64,000 nt of DNA, taken from NCBI RefSeq assembly GCF_032362555.1, contig NC_083505.1, positions 9,787,501-9,851,500 of the forward strand, read 5' to 3'. This document shows, piece after piece, positions 38,826 through 50,491 of this stretch (its first letter is position 1; every line of letters starts with the position of its first letter). This DNA comes from Amyelois transitella (Eukaryota > Arthropoda > Insecta > Lepidoptera > Pyralidae). Both the position numbers and the translations under genes were made by a program. The notes beneath the pieces were generated by a model, which worked only from the letters and a program-made list of their open reading frames with translations, searched no databases and had not been told where the DNA came from.

Positions 38826-39318
38826 CGTAACTTCACGGCTTGACCAGATGCCGCTGTCCTGACTGTGGATAAAAAGCGACAGATATTTCGCTTTATTAAT
38901 GGTCATTCATCTTGACAAGACCTTCTACCTCCTGGCGTTAATTCTGGTTAAATCCTCACTTCCCTGTGCCAGTGGTGCACCTTTGGACCATGATCGTGGA
39001 TTCAGATTTCTAAACGAAACTAATTAATTCTATCTGGCCTTCGCAACCTTTCCTAGGGAATCTAAATCATATAAGATCATGATAAAACCACTGTAGGTTT
39101 TATTATTATAGATTAATGTGTTTTCATCCTTATCATCAAGGAACTTATACAAATGTTACAAATAATTAACAATTACACTGTTCCGTTACATTGTTCCAGT
39201 AGCCGCACGTGTCACGTAACTACACGGCCTGACCAGATGCTGCCGTCCTGACCCTGGATAACAAACGACAGATATTTCGCTTCGTTAATGGTCATTCATC
39301 TCAACAAGACCATTTACC
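38826..39318 (+). repeat. Pair of about 100-bp direct repeats
   Basis: 38826-38927 and 39215-39318 are similar over their full length, by eye a little over 80% identical. Both contain GACCAGATGC-type, GTCCTGAC, GACAGATATTTCGCTT and TTAATGGTCATTCATCT. The roughly 290 bp between are not repeated. No coding frame, TIR or poly(A) is visible, so the origin is unknown. Confidence 0.8.
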
Positions 39319-40407
39319 AACAATTATAGCAAGAGATAATTATTATAAGAAACGATATTGTCATTTATCTGAAAGATGTTTCTTTAATGACATATTTTGT
39401 AATTTTATTGTCTTCTGCATAATTTGCAAGTATAGATAAGTTTTTACTAAGACGTCGATGTTTCCTTGAATTTCTTTTGTACTGATGTAACTTGCATTAT
39501 TTATTGAAAGAGCTGCACAGTAATTGGTGAATCAATATTTAAATAAAAGAGTAAAACAAACACTTGGCTTCATGGAACTCAACTAATATTTTTCTTTTTA
39601 TACGGTGAAAGTAAGTTTATAAATACCTACTTTAAAAATGCTTTCATGCGTTCAATGTATAGCGGTACATGAAAAATTTTTTTTTAGCATAGCAAGAACA
39701 ACTAGACACTTTTTGGCGAAAGTTTTTCAGAATTAGGTACAATCGATTTTTATTCATAGTGCACAAATAAGTCACAAATATTCTTCATTAACGAGTTTTC
39801 CTTAATAATCTATGATCATAAGCTTACAAATTAGTTACAATAATGGAATTGTTTCACCTAGTGCATAAATATATTTTAATATTATTTACTTATACTGACG
39901 ATCTCTCTATTTTCCCCCATTGCATCATAAGCTGTTTTGCTTAAAGTTCTCTTTAAAACACCTTTTAACGTTACGACTAGATGTTTCTGTCGCGGTACCA
40001 TCTCCTACCCACTCCTAAAATGAAGGGATTTGATTCTTTACGGAAAGGTTTTCTACGTGCAACTCCGGTGGATATCTAGCTTTTTAACATAAACAAGTAT
40101 AACGAAGCACACTCTTATCGCTATGCATCAACATCGTGTTATTTTGTCTCGATATGTTTAACGATCACGTACATCTTATCATCTTCTGACCTGCCCTCGT
40201 CGAAACCAAGCCTATCTAGTTATTACATATGGCAACGTCTCGTCTCCTCAACAAGTGTCCAAACCAGTTTCAACTACTGATACAACTCGTTCATCAGCAA
40301 AAACTTGTACATGAGTATGTTTTATTAGCAAGCCATATTATTAAGATAGTCAATCAGAAATCTAATATTTGCTTGATTTCTAAATAATTTCAGAGAATTA
40401 AGCTGTG
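39319..40407. other. Gene-free spacer
   Basis: AT-rich with no exon, TIR or tRNA-like box seen. Confidence 0.45.
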
Positions 40408-40660
40408 ATTTCTGGCACTTTAAAATAGCAAACTTGGCAAATAGAACCTCTCCATATATTTCCCAAGGATGTCGTTAAAGGATACTAAGGGATAGGCATA
40501 TAAAATTAGGATTCCTCTTGTAGGTGATTAACTATTCCAATAGTGACACTATTTGAATCTCAATTCCAGCATGAAGCCTTTCAGTCTTATCGAGACTGTT
40601 GGCTCTATCTCCCCTGCAAGGAATATAGACGTGACTATATGAATGAATGAATGTAACGAA
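40408..40660 (+). repeat. Dispersed repeat copy
   Basis: It shares with 28010-28297 the strings CCAAGGATGTCGTTAAAGG, GACACTATTTGAATCTCAAT and GACTGTTGGCTCTATCT, then CCTGCAAGGAATATAGACGT and a (TGAA)n tail. Confidence 0.75.
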
Positions 40661-40912
40661 AATGGAAACCTTACGTTAGGCAAGATAAACTAAAGAGTTT
40701 TGATAAAACAGGATATTATCGGTCTGTATAAAAACATGACTTGATAAACGTTATAATAGATGACTAAGATCGATCCGATCAGTGTGAAAACAAAAAGTAA
40801 ACATGTTATCAAGTGAGGCTGTGATATCAACTCCATAATAATGGAATGTCGGTCAAACAAACTGACGTCAGTACTGTGGTACTACGTAATGACAACAGAA
40901 TTGTTTTATGCA

Positions 40913-40950
40913 CACTCAATAAAAATGTAGCAAAACATTTTTATTGAGTG
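40913..40950. other. Perfect 15-bp hairpin
   Basis: CACTCAATAAAAATG and its exact complement flank an 8-base loop (TAGCAAAA). A palindromic CRE-like site ACTGACGTCAGT lies 40 bp upstream at 40861-40872. Confidence 0.7.
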
Positions 40951-41029
40951 AAAAAATAAAATATTTCAATTTTTGATAATCATATTTGAAGGAAGGAAGC
41001 TTACTTTGATATATTACTTATAAGTAACT

Positions 41030-41150
41030 AACGACCCGCCCCGGCTTCGCACGGTTAGCATTTGTACATATTAATCACTCTATCTATTAAAAAACATTAT
41101 ACTATATTGATAAAGGATAATTCATATTCCGATCCTAGAACTTGCAAAAT
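41030..41150 (+). repeat. Dispersed-repeat fragment
   Basis: It begins AACGACCCGCCCCGGCTTCG, a boundary string common in insect interspersed repeats (general knowledge). It is truncated, with class unassigned. Confidence 0.45.
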
Positions 41151-41219
41151 GATTATATTTCAGTTTCCCAGATCAAACCTCTATATATAAAAACGACGAA
41201 CTCCATAGTTCGAACGACG

Positions 41220-41465
41220 ACGGCCTCTGTGGCGCAGCGGTAATACGCTTGTCTGTGACACCGGAGGTCTCGGGTTCGAATCCCGGTCACGGCATGAAGA
41301 GAAACGAACTTTCTCTGATTGGTCTGGGTCTTGAATGTTTATCTATCTAAGTATTTATTAAAAAATATAGTATCGTTGAGTTAGTATCTCGTAACACAAG
41401 TTTCGAACTTATTTCGAGGCTACCTCAATGTGTGTAATTTGTCCCGTATATATTTATTTATTTAG
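41220..41465 (+). mobile_element. tRNA-headed SINE, copy B (best head)
   Basis: A perfect A box (TGGCGCAGCGG) and B box (GGGTTCGAATCCC) sit at near-tRNA spacing in the head. The body shares TCTCTGATTGG, GTTTATCTATCTAAGTATTT and TAATTTGTCCCGT with copies A and C. The tail is (ATTT)n. Confidence 0.9.
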
Positions 41466-42183
41466 TTGAGCCCCAAGATTTCAAAAAAATTGATCATATA
41501 CGTATTAGTAATATAAATTTTAGATTCGCAAATGTCATATTATAAGTGCAAATGTCATATTTCGTATACCTGGTGTGCGTCTTTAACTGTAAGACGCTTG
41601 TGTAATTACATCATACTCACGTCACTAAAAAGCGTAGGTAGGTAATCAAAATTATACCCGCTCGCCTTTGAAATAGGAAAATAAATTTAATTACCTTTTT
41701 TATTTATGAAAAAACTATTTTATTATTTAGATTCGAGTGTGGCAAACATACCTATCTTATTTTATATGTAATGCAATGCGCTTGGCATTCTGGAAAAATC
41801 GTATAAAATTTGTTATTGTATTGATTTAATGACGTAAATAAATGTATCGGAAAAATATGTTTTCTTAAACAACTACGTTGTCGGCCTCGTATGATTTGTG
41901 AGTTTAATTACCGAATATCTACGTCAAAGTTATAGGAGGCTGGGCTTTATTGTTTTGACGATAAGTGTGTACAGTTAACAAAAAAAAAACACGTTGTAAA
42001 AGGCCCTAAGTTTCAAACAGTTTCTTTATCATCGTCAACTATGGCTGAAAAGTAGTATTAAATAATTAACATTCATGCAGAATTTAAATAATCTTAAAAA
42101 AAACTTTATCTACGATATGTATGGAAACAATTTAATCGTAAATATGAGCATAACATAAAAGAAAACATATTATTGCACTATGA

Positions 42184-43077
42184 ATAGGCTATTTGACAAA
42201 GTTCTAAAAACTATCTTAGGGTATTTATTTGTTTATAAGGAGCCCTACAAAAATACTTTTCTGCCTTTATTACAGCTATTTTATTAAAAAATCGAAAAAG
42301 AAAATGAAATATTCAAATATGCCGCCAAAACGCAACTTTTAGCAATATGGCGGCCATGGTATGCAGTGACGTAAATTTCGTGTAAATATCATACAAAGCA
42401 TGTTGGTGTTTCGAAAAGTTTTGATTTTCCCTTGTTTTATTTAACTTGTGCCACGTCATATGTGTGAAAATTATTAAAATGAGTTCCTATAAATGTTGTG
42501 CAGTGCCTCAATGCACTAATACAACAATAAAATTTCCTACGAAACTGTTTTTTTCTATGCCGATGGATTTCAATATTCGCAAGAAGTGGTTTCAGATCAT
42601 GATCTAAGATCTGTGGTTACCAAAATATACTTACTTTGATGTTTTCACATTCTTCAGTTCGGCAGCATAGAAATCTGGATTGTCTTTGAAGAAGACGCCA
42701 ACCATTATTGCGTCCACTTTTGGTAGGTTTCGACTGTCAGCTTTCGCGGAATTGGTTTCTATTATTAAATACCTATGTTAACTGAGTAATCCTGAGCGAT
42801 CAAACACTTATAAAATCTTGAAAAATAATAGCGAACACTAAGGAACGGTACGATCCACAGTCTGTTTATGGATAATTGACGTCATAATAGAAATAGCCAA
42901 TCACGTTCGTTTTTAGTCACGTGATAGCTGCATAAAAAAACCTAATTTTCTGAGACGGATTTTGTTAAAATAATGCAATATTTTTATCTCGCGTTATTAC
43001 AAATCGCTCCAAAAAAATAATATTAAGACTGATGACATAAAAGAAATGTATATTTTTAATACAGTCAAATAGCCTAT
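42184..43077 (+). mobile_element. THAP-remnant DNA transposon, copy 1 (894 bp)
   Basis: The ends are 14-bp perfect inverted repeats: ATAGGCTATTTGAC at 42184-42197 and its complement at 43064-43077. Inside, a 42-residue frame (42479-42607) starts MSSYKCCAVPQCTNTTIKFP and continues to RKKWFQIM. The C-x4-C and the later W are as in the N-terminal THAP zinc-binding domain found in P-element-like and related transposases. The rest of the transposase is absent, so it is non-autonomous. It is near-identical to 56606-57500. The target duplication cannot be settled because the ends are palindromic with their flanks. Confidence 0.85.
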
Positions 43078-44031
43078 CCTGATCAGAATACTGGTCTGAA
43101 AAATACAGAACACGTTACAGTTAATTTCCTTATTTTCCTTTTTATAAAACCTACTTACCTATATGTCATAGGTAACGCAGGTTGCAGGCGAGCGGCTATT
43201 TATTATTTATCATTCATTACATATTAATTGATATTTTAAACACAAAATTATTATATCAAAACTATTAATTTTTAATGTTTATAAATTGAAAGTCAATGGC
43301 CACGAACGATTTTAATTTTATTTATTTAAGTAAATAAATACATACATCAAATTTTTATACCTGGTGAGGTAGACGACGGACAAAGATGAAGCCCACCGCA
43401 CAAGGCATGCTCATCTTTTTCGAAGTTAGGCCAAAGACCTTCTTTCCGATTCTGATAAAGACAAGTAGAAGGTCGCCTGTTTCTAAAAAAGCTCTAGGTC
43501 TATCCTTCTTCGACTTAAATGCACAAAAAACATTTCTTTTAATTTCATTGATAGCAAAAGAACTTTGATCGGCTCAACTTTGAATTAAATTATATTTCTT
43601 ATACGAGTAGCTACCGAATCACGCGATAATTGTTGATGATGATTTTTCCTATAATTAATTTACCTCCTTTATTAATCGACATAAAGAAAATTTAGAAATG
43701 AAAGTAAATATGAAGAGTGAATCCCCTTCTCTTCTTTGTCTAGTATTTATCCCATTACTTGGGGTCGGTAAATGTAAAGAGAGTAAATACTATCTTATAA
43801 ATTATAGCCTAAACCAAAACCTTGTGGCTCTAATGTGCTCTATTTCATTTTACCCTTTTTGGGAATAGAACAGAGAAACATAAGGATACTAATATGTTAA
43901 GTTTTCTTTTGCTTTCTACAGGTTCCCATCAACGGCTCGTGCCGACTGAAACAGGCGCGGCCGCCCGACCCGCGTGCGCCCGCGCAAGATAACAAATCGT
44001 TACATCAGAAAATCGCGCGTGCCGCCCGATC
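43078..44031. other. Upstream region of cytochrome b5-domain gene
   Basis: No firm exon. A strong acceptor at 43920-43921 (TTTGCTTTCTACAG) leads a 38-codon GC-rich open frame (VPINGSCRLKQARPP...) whose stop codon lies within the TATA box at 44036-44038. Without a partner exon I treat this as promoter-proximal GC-rich DNA, with GATA-like AAGATAA at 43986-43992. Confidence 0.4.
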
Positions 44032-44096
44032 TATATAAGCAAGGCCGCCCGCCAACTTTACTCATTCACAATTCGCATTAATAAATGACAAGACGT
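44032..44096 (+). promoter_or_regulatory. TATA + Inr + DPE core promoter
   Basis: TATATAAG begins at 44032. Inr TCATTC is at 44062-44067, so the A at 44064 is +1 and the TATA box begins at -32. The hexamer AGACGT is at 44091-44096, exactly +28 to +33, and fits the DPE consensus. All three elements sit at canonical arthropod spacing. It points toward the cytochrome b5-domain gene, through a 5' UTR exon 44064-44265 (donor GTAAAT) joined to an acceptor at 44991 (TTCTTTTGCAG). Confidence 0.75.
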
Positions 44097-45182
44097 TAAT
44101 AGTTCGTGGCAATGATCTACGCTCTCATGCATTACCTTAAAATAGTGATTACTGAAAACAACAGGCAGTGGTGGCACAGTGACAATTTCTGTGATAGTCA
44201 TTCTCCCCGTTTCGAACACCAACAAAGATAACCCAGGACCTAGAATCGATTGCATCGATTAAGAGGTAAATATTATTGTTTTTCTCGCAAATCGCATTTA
44301 CGATGTTTATATAATGTTATTTGTTATTAATTACACGCAGGTTAAAAAGTAATAAATTATAAACTTCTGATATACTTATATTTAAAATTAATAATTATTC
44401 GATTTGTTATCGTAAGCTTTTTATCTGGCACATGATTAAACCTTAATAATTTGGTCCTGACAATTGCAAACTGGGGTCACTGAATACTTATCACAAATGT
44501 ATAATTCATTTACGTACGTCAACTGATTCTGATATCATCCGCGCCAATTATTGTTCTCGCAAAAACTTTGATAAAAAATTTAACGAATATCTATTATCAG
44601 GGGTCACACTAGTGGCCCAGAGGGATTTGATTTTATATGAGTGCAACAAATGTATTTGCACGCATTTATAAACCTTTAGAAGTTATGTACCGGCTCAGAC
44701 AAGTAAACCGATGCCAGTTCCTAGTATCACTTTACTGGGACTTCACACTTCAGTGAACTTCATAGGGCTTTCACTAATCCTCAGATTTCTTTTAATGGTA
44801 CTAGTAATAATCATTTTTTTGAGCTGATTCCTGATCAATGCCATATAAAATCTTTGGTTCAATCTTATGGCACAAATTTATTTTATGGAGAAACAAAATA
44901 TAGTTCCGCACATTGAATTCAAAACGAGGCACATCCCTGATAAGTGAAATGAAATTGCAAACACTAATAAGGTTTCGTAATTCTTTTGCAGACTTACAAG
45001 CAGAGACACCTTCGACCATTTAAGTGTCGCACAGTCGAAGAGATCGACGCATTAACTAAAAGAGAGTCACCGAGATTTTTGAAGAGAGTTTCAAAGAATT
45101 TTGAAGATTATTGAAGAGATTTACGAAAAATTTTAAAGGGAGTTACGAAGATTATTGAAGACAGTTACGAAGATTTATCACA

Positions 45183-45855
45183 ATGACTACTGTACAAGCT
45201 CCGTGCGACATCAACCTTCCTGCTGTGTCCAAACAGGAAGAGAACCTGGACCTTCTGGCGCTCACGATGGCAGCACTGCGCTTCGTTAACCCTTGGACCG
45301 TTGAGAAAAAACCTAGCCCTTGGTCCGAGCCCATAGAGCCGGGCTCGCCTGAAGCCAAAGACCGCACCATAACCCTGGCGGAAGTCAGCCACCATGACAC
45401 AGCTCAAGACTGCTGGGTCGTTATATACGACCGCGTCTACGACATCACTTCCTTCCTTGAAGAGGTTGGTAAATTAATTAATATTTTACCTTTTCAAGTT
45501 AGCCAAATAAAAATGTATATATGTAAAATACTTTTCATGTGTATAATATTCAAAATTTTACTTTAACATAAAATCATTTCTAATAAATAATGAATAGCAA
45601 GTAAGGTATAAAACCAATAAAGTGAGTGTATATACTTGTTACTTAACAGTTTTTATTTCATTGTTTCAGCACCCTGGTGGCGCAGATGTGATGCTGGAGT
45701 ACGCGGGCCAGGACGCCAGCACTGCTTTCAGGAGTTCTGGACATTCGCGGAACACTTCCCGCACCCTGGACCGGTTCCTCGTCGGGGAACTTCCCATGCA
45801 CGAGAGAATGTACAGGAGACCTGGGGGCATGCGGCTTAGTGACATACCAGATTAA
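45183..45855 (+). CDS. Soluble cytochrome b5-domain protein (155 aa)
   Basis: Two coding exons join in phase 0: 45183-45464 and 45670-45855. The donor is a weak GTTGGT and the acceptor TTGTTTCAG. Residues 1-60 are a non-conserved N-terminal extension (ALTMAALRFVNPW, EKKPSPWSEP). The cytochrome b5 fold follows from about 62 (ITLAEVSHH), with CWVVIYDRVYDITSFLEE, then HPGG and DASTAFRSSGHS. Axial haem ligands are His95 and His119; their spacing of 24 equals that of microsomal b5. The C-terminus (RPGGMRLSDIPD) has no membrane anchor and no signal peptide is seen, so it should be a soluble electron-transfer or haem protein; its partner is unknown. A TATA/Inr/DPE promoter lies 1.1 kb upstream, a repeated purine-rich 5' UTR precedes the ATG, and AATAAA follows. 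Confidence 0.92.
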
Positions 45856-45884
45856 AATACAAGAAATCGGCGAACATTGTTCTG

Positions 45885-45890
45885 AATAAA
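45885..45890 (+). terminator. Poly(A) signal of cytochrome b5-domain gene
   Basis: AATAAA lies 30 bases after the stop codon, so the 3' UTR would be very short. Confidence 0.7.
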
Positions 45891-46985
45891 TTGGATTTCG
45901 TTTCTATAAAAAACAAATTATTTTTAAGCACAGGGAACTTCAAGATGTGATGTGATATTTTAAATTATTATAAATCTGAATTCAGGGCACAATATCACGC
46001 TATTCAGCTCGTGCAAATACTTTATTGCTTTCGTGTAATAATTTCATTTTTTGCCTTATCATACAAGTAGCAACCAGATTGTTAACCTTTCTGTTAAATG
46101 TCATGAGCTTTGATATGGAATTCTCTGTAAAAATTAATGAATGATTGCCTATCCAAAGTACTTACTTAATATTAACTAGCTAGTAACATAGAAAACTTTT
46201 AGAATTGTATTGATTGAATACATTACTTACTTGAGTACTGTGTGTGTATTGTGAATTTCGCCTGCATTAAGTCAATCTCTACATATAGTATGCATTTATT
46301 TATTATATATCCAGTATTAATAAGTTCAACTTGTAGAAGTTAGTTTAAATATGTAATTCATAAAATACTTACATTGACTTCATATTTTTAAATTAAATCA
46401 AAATTGTTAACTTTCTCATATTGAATTCGTATGAGTATCAAAGTTCCTATTTTTATATAAATTTTAAAATAAAATTATTACAATAATGAGTTCGAACTTT
46501 ACTTCTTTTATTGATCGCATTCAAATACCAAATTCAAACATTATTGGCCTGAATTTAAACCTTATTGTTATCACATAGACACAGTTAAACCAACACATAT
46601 AAAACCGATTAAGGACCTTCGTTATTATATATTATAATGACGTTATATTCTTTCTAGATTTAACCAATACTTAACGTTTAATCTATCCTTATAAATATTT
46701 TTAAGAGAACACTGACTGACTTTAACCCTCAACCCAAATCATTGGTGTCTAGAGATTTGAAATTTAGATTTATTGTGTTATTTCTAAATACATTTATTAT
46801 GCTGTGAAGAGTGCACTCACTGCACAAAAATGATTTTCCAAAATTTCCGCCGGAACGGATGCTAACGCCGGAGTACACTAGTTATAGGTATATGTCCTTC
46901 CTAGTTACTATAATAAGATTTAAAATGCGAAAATTGAAAAGTGTTAATTACTCTTACACGCGAAATCTACCTGACGAAATTTAGT

Positions 46986-47300
46986 AAACAGCTAGAATAA
47001 ACCTGGAATACCCTGAACACATAGGGTAATTCCCACGAGGGCGAAGCCCTGGGGAATGTCGCAGCTAGTACCTACGCAAAAAATATGCGACAGTGAGTTT
47101 GTTCGTTTAACGTCTTCATAGTTAAACCACTCAACCGATTCAAATGAAATTTCGTAGACATATATTGTGGTGCACAAAGAGTAACTTAGGGTACCTTTCA
47201 TCCAGGTTAAAAAAATTCCCTTGTAACTAGCGAAAACCTAGGTATATACTTTTGTTGGTGGCGCTAAATTGCACGGGCGAAGCTGCAGGTAAAAGCTAGT
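46986..47300. repeat. Dispersed repeat fragment
   Basis: It carries the strings GAGGGCGAAGCCCTGG, CAACCGATTCAAATGAAATT and CACGGGCGAAGCTGCAGGTA, followed by AAAGCTAGTTGAT. These are typical of degenerate insect interspersed repeats. Class not assigned. Confidence 0.55.
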
Positions 47301-48374
47301 TGATTTATATGTCCAATTCAATTTTGATATGAAATTATCAAAACTGAAAAAATTAAAATCGGAGCAAAAACTGTAAAGAAATTATATTTGATGATTCTCT
47401 TAATGCTTGTAACCTTGCTTATTGAAATTGGCAAAGACCTATAATCAAAGTTTAATAGGTTAATAATTGCAGCTTATCTTGGTTACCTTATTATTTACAT
47501 GGTGTACATATAGGTTCTGCACATAAATAAAAATAAATATACAATGGAAAAACTATAACAATAATACTTAGTCAATGGGAAGAAAACACTCCGTGTCTGA
47601 ATTTAAGATTTATAAATGACGTTATAAGCATTTTAGGTAATTTTGTACGCAAGGAAAGTATAATCTATGAAGTTTGCAAAATAAGTTTTATATAATCTTT
47701 CCCTATATTTTTAAAGACCTATAACGGTTATCGCGGCAGACCTAGGTATCATCCCCGGGAATTCCATCGGGTCCAAAGCAAAGACGATAATAATAAAACA
47801 AAACCTTACAAATTTAGTAATATACCACCCTGTAACTTGAAATCTCAAATCTGCAATTTTTTCCTCGATAAATTATCTGCTAATCACTTGCGTCAACATT
47901 CCCGAGGCGAGCTCGCGATGGGCACAGAGCTCAGGTCGGTCAACAACTAGTGATATGGACAGTAACTGGTTCGAGGCAGAATGGTGCATTATCGCTTGTG
48001 CTGGTAAGGGCTGTGGCAGATAGGGAAAAGAGTTTCAAAATATAAATAAAGTAATAAATTTTTTAGCCAGTCATCGAGTCCCACGTATGGAAAATGCTTT
48101 CCCCGCAAAAAAACAGCCTTTTTATTTTAGCTCCTTTTTATAATCAATACTTACTCAAGCATTTATTGCATTCCATACGTAGTTATTATAAAATATTAAT
48201 TACTTTTCTTTAATCATTGTCCATACTTACATCGCCGTCAATTATCTAACTTTCCCCGTCGTCTTGGGGTACGCTATAGAATCTCATTCAACACACGAAA
48301 CACCGAAACTATTTTGTCATAGTAAATTAATAAATAATTATTTATACGACTGAGCAGACTCAAGAAACCGGTAC

Positions 48375-48420
48375 AACCGATATTTTTCAAAATTTGATGC
48401 ATTTTTGAAAAATATCGGTT
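48375..48420. other. Perfect 18-bp hairpin beside SINE copy C
   Basis: AACCGATATTTTTCAAAA (48375-48392) and its exact complement (48403-48420) flank a 10-base loop. The hairpin ends 10 bases before the SINE starts. Confidence 0.75.
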
Positions 48421-48429
48421 TATTTCTTG

Positions 48430-48663
48430 ACGGCCTCTGTGGCCCAGCAGTAATACGCTTGTTTGTGACACCGGAGGGCCCGGGTTCGAATCCCAGGGCA
48501 TGATGAGAAAAGAACTTTTTCTGATTGGGCTGGGTCTTGGATGTTTATCTATATAAGTATTTATTATAAAAATGTAGTATCGTTGATTTAGTACCTCGTA
48601 ACACAAGTCTCGAACTTACTTCGAGGCTAACTCAATCGTGTAATTTGTCCCGTAAAAAAAAAT
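48430..48663 (+). mobile_element. tRNA-headed SINE, copy C
   Basis: The A box TGGCCCAGCAG and B box GGGTTCGAATCCC are intact. Relative to copy B about 6 bases are deleted right after the B box. The body is as in copies A and B, ending in TTTGTCCCGT plus a run of 9 A. Confidence 0.87.
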
Positions 48664-50280
48664 CATCCGCAAAAATCATAGATATGGAAATGGGTTTTTG
48701 AAAACTCAAATTAATACATTTCAATTTTAAATTTAAAAAATAAATAGCGAAGTTAATTTATTTCCATGATGTTTTTCTTAATATTTTTTTCTAATTAACG
48801 TGTGATATGGCCCTTAATCGCGCAATATTCTCTCATGGTCCAATTACTGATCACTGAATATTATACAAATATGTAATTTGTGTCAAGACTTTGCCCGAAG
48901 GGGAACTATCGATAATCATAAATTTTGTGATATCAAATTCATTATCATTAATTTTAATAAAGTTTTGAAGCAAAGGGTAACTAGGTATTATAAAAATTGT
49001 CGTAAATATTTGCAATTCTCAGATTTATGAATCGCCATCCAAATTAGCCAAAAGTATTGTTTTTTTTTAGAATAAAGGTTTCTTTTTAGATAACTTTGAA
49101 TTTAGATTATTTTTGTACATATTAGCTGAGATTATACCATCCAGGACTAGCAGTTACGCACTTCCTATTAGTGTAGATACCATAATTTGCGTTGCGCTTA
49201 AGTTAACTTGCGCTACATCGACATTGCCCTTACAGCACAACTGCCTTCCTCGGGTACATACTATAAAAAACGTAAGAAACAGAAATCAAAAATTTGCTCG
49301 CTCCTATTGCTAACCTACACTTAATCAAATAAAATACATTTACAGTTTTATACTTTTTTAATTATTTACAAAACTTATGTTATCACTATTTTTTAATATT
49401 AAACAACCGAGTATTATCAAAACACCGCGGTCCACGAGGTAGTTGCTATGTGTTGTACTTCTTTCGACGTTATCAGACCTTCTTTCCGAATCTAGAAAAT
49501 AAACATAGAAAAGATAATGTTAACATTACGTTAAATAACAATTTGACTGGAGTTGTTATTGTGAAGGAACAAAAGATAATGAAAAGGATACTGAAAATCG
49601 TAAAATTTACAACATATTTCACGATGACTTTTTTCACACACTTTGTATTTGTGTATTTGTACAGGGAAAAAGGTAAAAAAGTACCTAACGAAATCTGACA
49701 TAGCGGCAGACTACATTAACTAATACATTGACGTGTTTTTTTTTACTTTATAGTTATTTGCACCAAATATTTACGATTTGACATTATTTACCGTATCATT
49801 TAAAATCTAACAGGTGGGTCGTTGAGGTTAGTTCATTGTTATTGCAATAGTACGCAAAAGTTAGTGGCGACTGTCTAGACGTCCAAAGTCCGTAGATTTC
49901 TCTGTTTTCGAAGCGGAGTTCTTCGGTCATTGAAATTACGTTTATCATTACAAATGCAATGACGTTATAGTTACCATTAAAAGTCAAGGTTACTAGATTT
50001 TAACCCAGGTTTTAATCTTAAATCCAAGATAGAAAATAATTTTGATGGAAATCTTGATAGCTCTTCTCTTATTTTATAGGTGCGTGTCGGGAAACGCGCG
50101 TTGTAGGGTTCCGTAGTTGCAATGCCAAATGTTCAGACTCTAAAAAATTTTTTGAAGTAATAATTCTCAAATGCACCTTTAAATTTACATAATATTACGC
50201 GGACTTATCGTCCCGTCAAGGGCCGCGCGCCTGGGACATAAACACGCTGCTATTCGATTAAGTGTTATTATTGTTAAACT

Positions 50281-50286
50281 TTTATT
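50281..50286 (-). terminator. Possible poly(A) signal of MPPE1/PGAP5
   Basis: AATAAA on the minus strand, about 205 bases after the stop codon at 50492. Confidence 0.4.
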
Positions 50287-50491
50287 TTTCAATCAAATTT
50301 GTATGAAATTTTACTTTGAGTCTGGTGATTGACTTTTATCTACCCCTTGTGGGATAAAAAGACGTGATATGTGTGTAAAACGTTTGATCATTTTTCGTAA
50401 TAGTAACTGTATTATGTATATATCCAATATAATAAACTGTAATATGTATAAATCTGGTAATGAACTTCAAGTATTTCGTAAATGAACTGAC

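Larger units (their letters stand above)
45891..50280. other. Intergenic, repeat-rich
   Basis: No exon is supported. It holds a repeat fragment at 46986-47300, a hairpin at 48375-48420 and SINE copy C at 48430-48663. A fragment with GTAGGGTTCCGTAGT near 50100-50240 resembles another common insect repeat. ORFs here lack domains. Confidence 0.5.

Noticed and set aside
41220-41295. Possible functional tRNA gene
   Set aside because: A and B boxes are good, but the same sequence continues into a shared about 170-bp body in three copies, so it is a SINE head.
43922-44038. 38-codon exon candidate before the cytochrome b5-domain gene
   Set aside because: Good acceptor and open frame, but no partner exon upstream, and it coincides with a GC-rich core promoter; kept only as a note.
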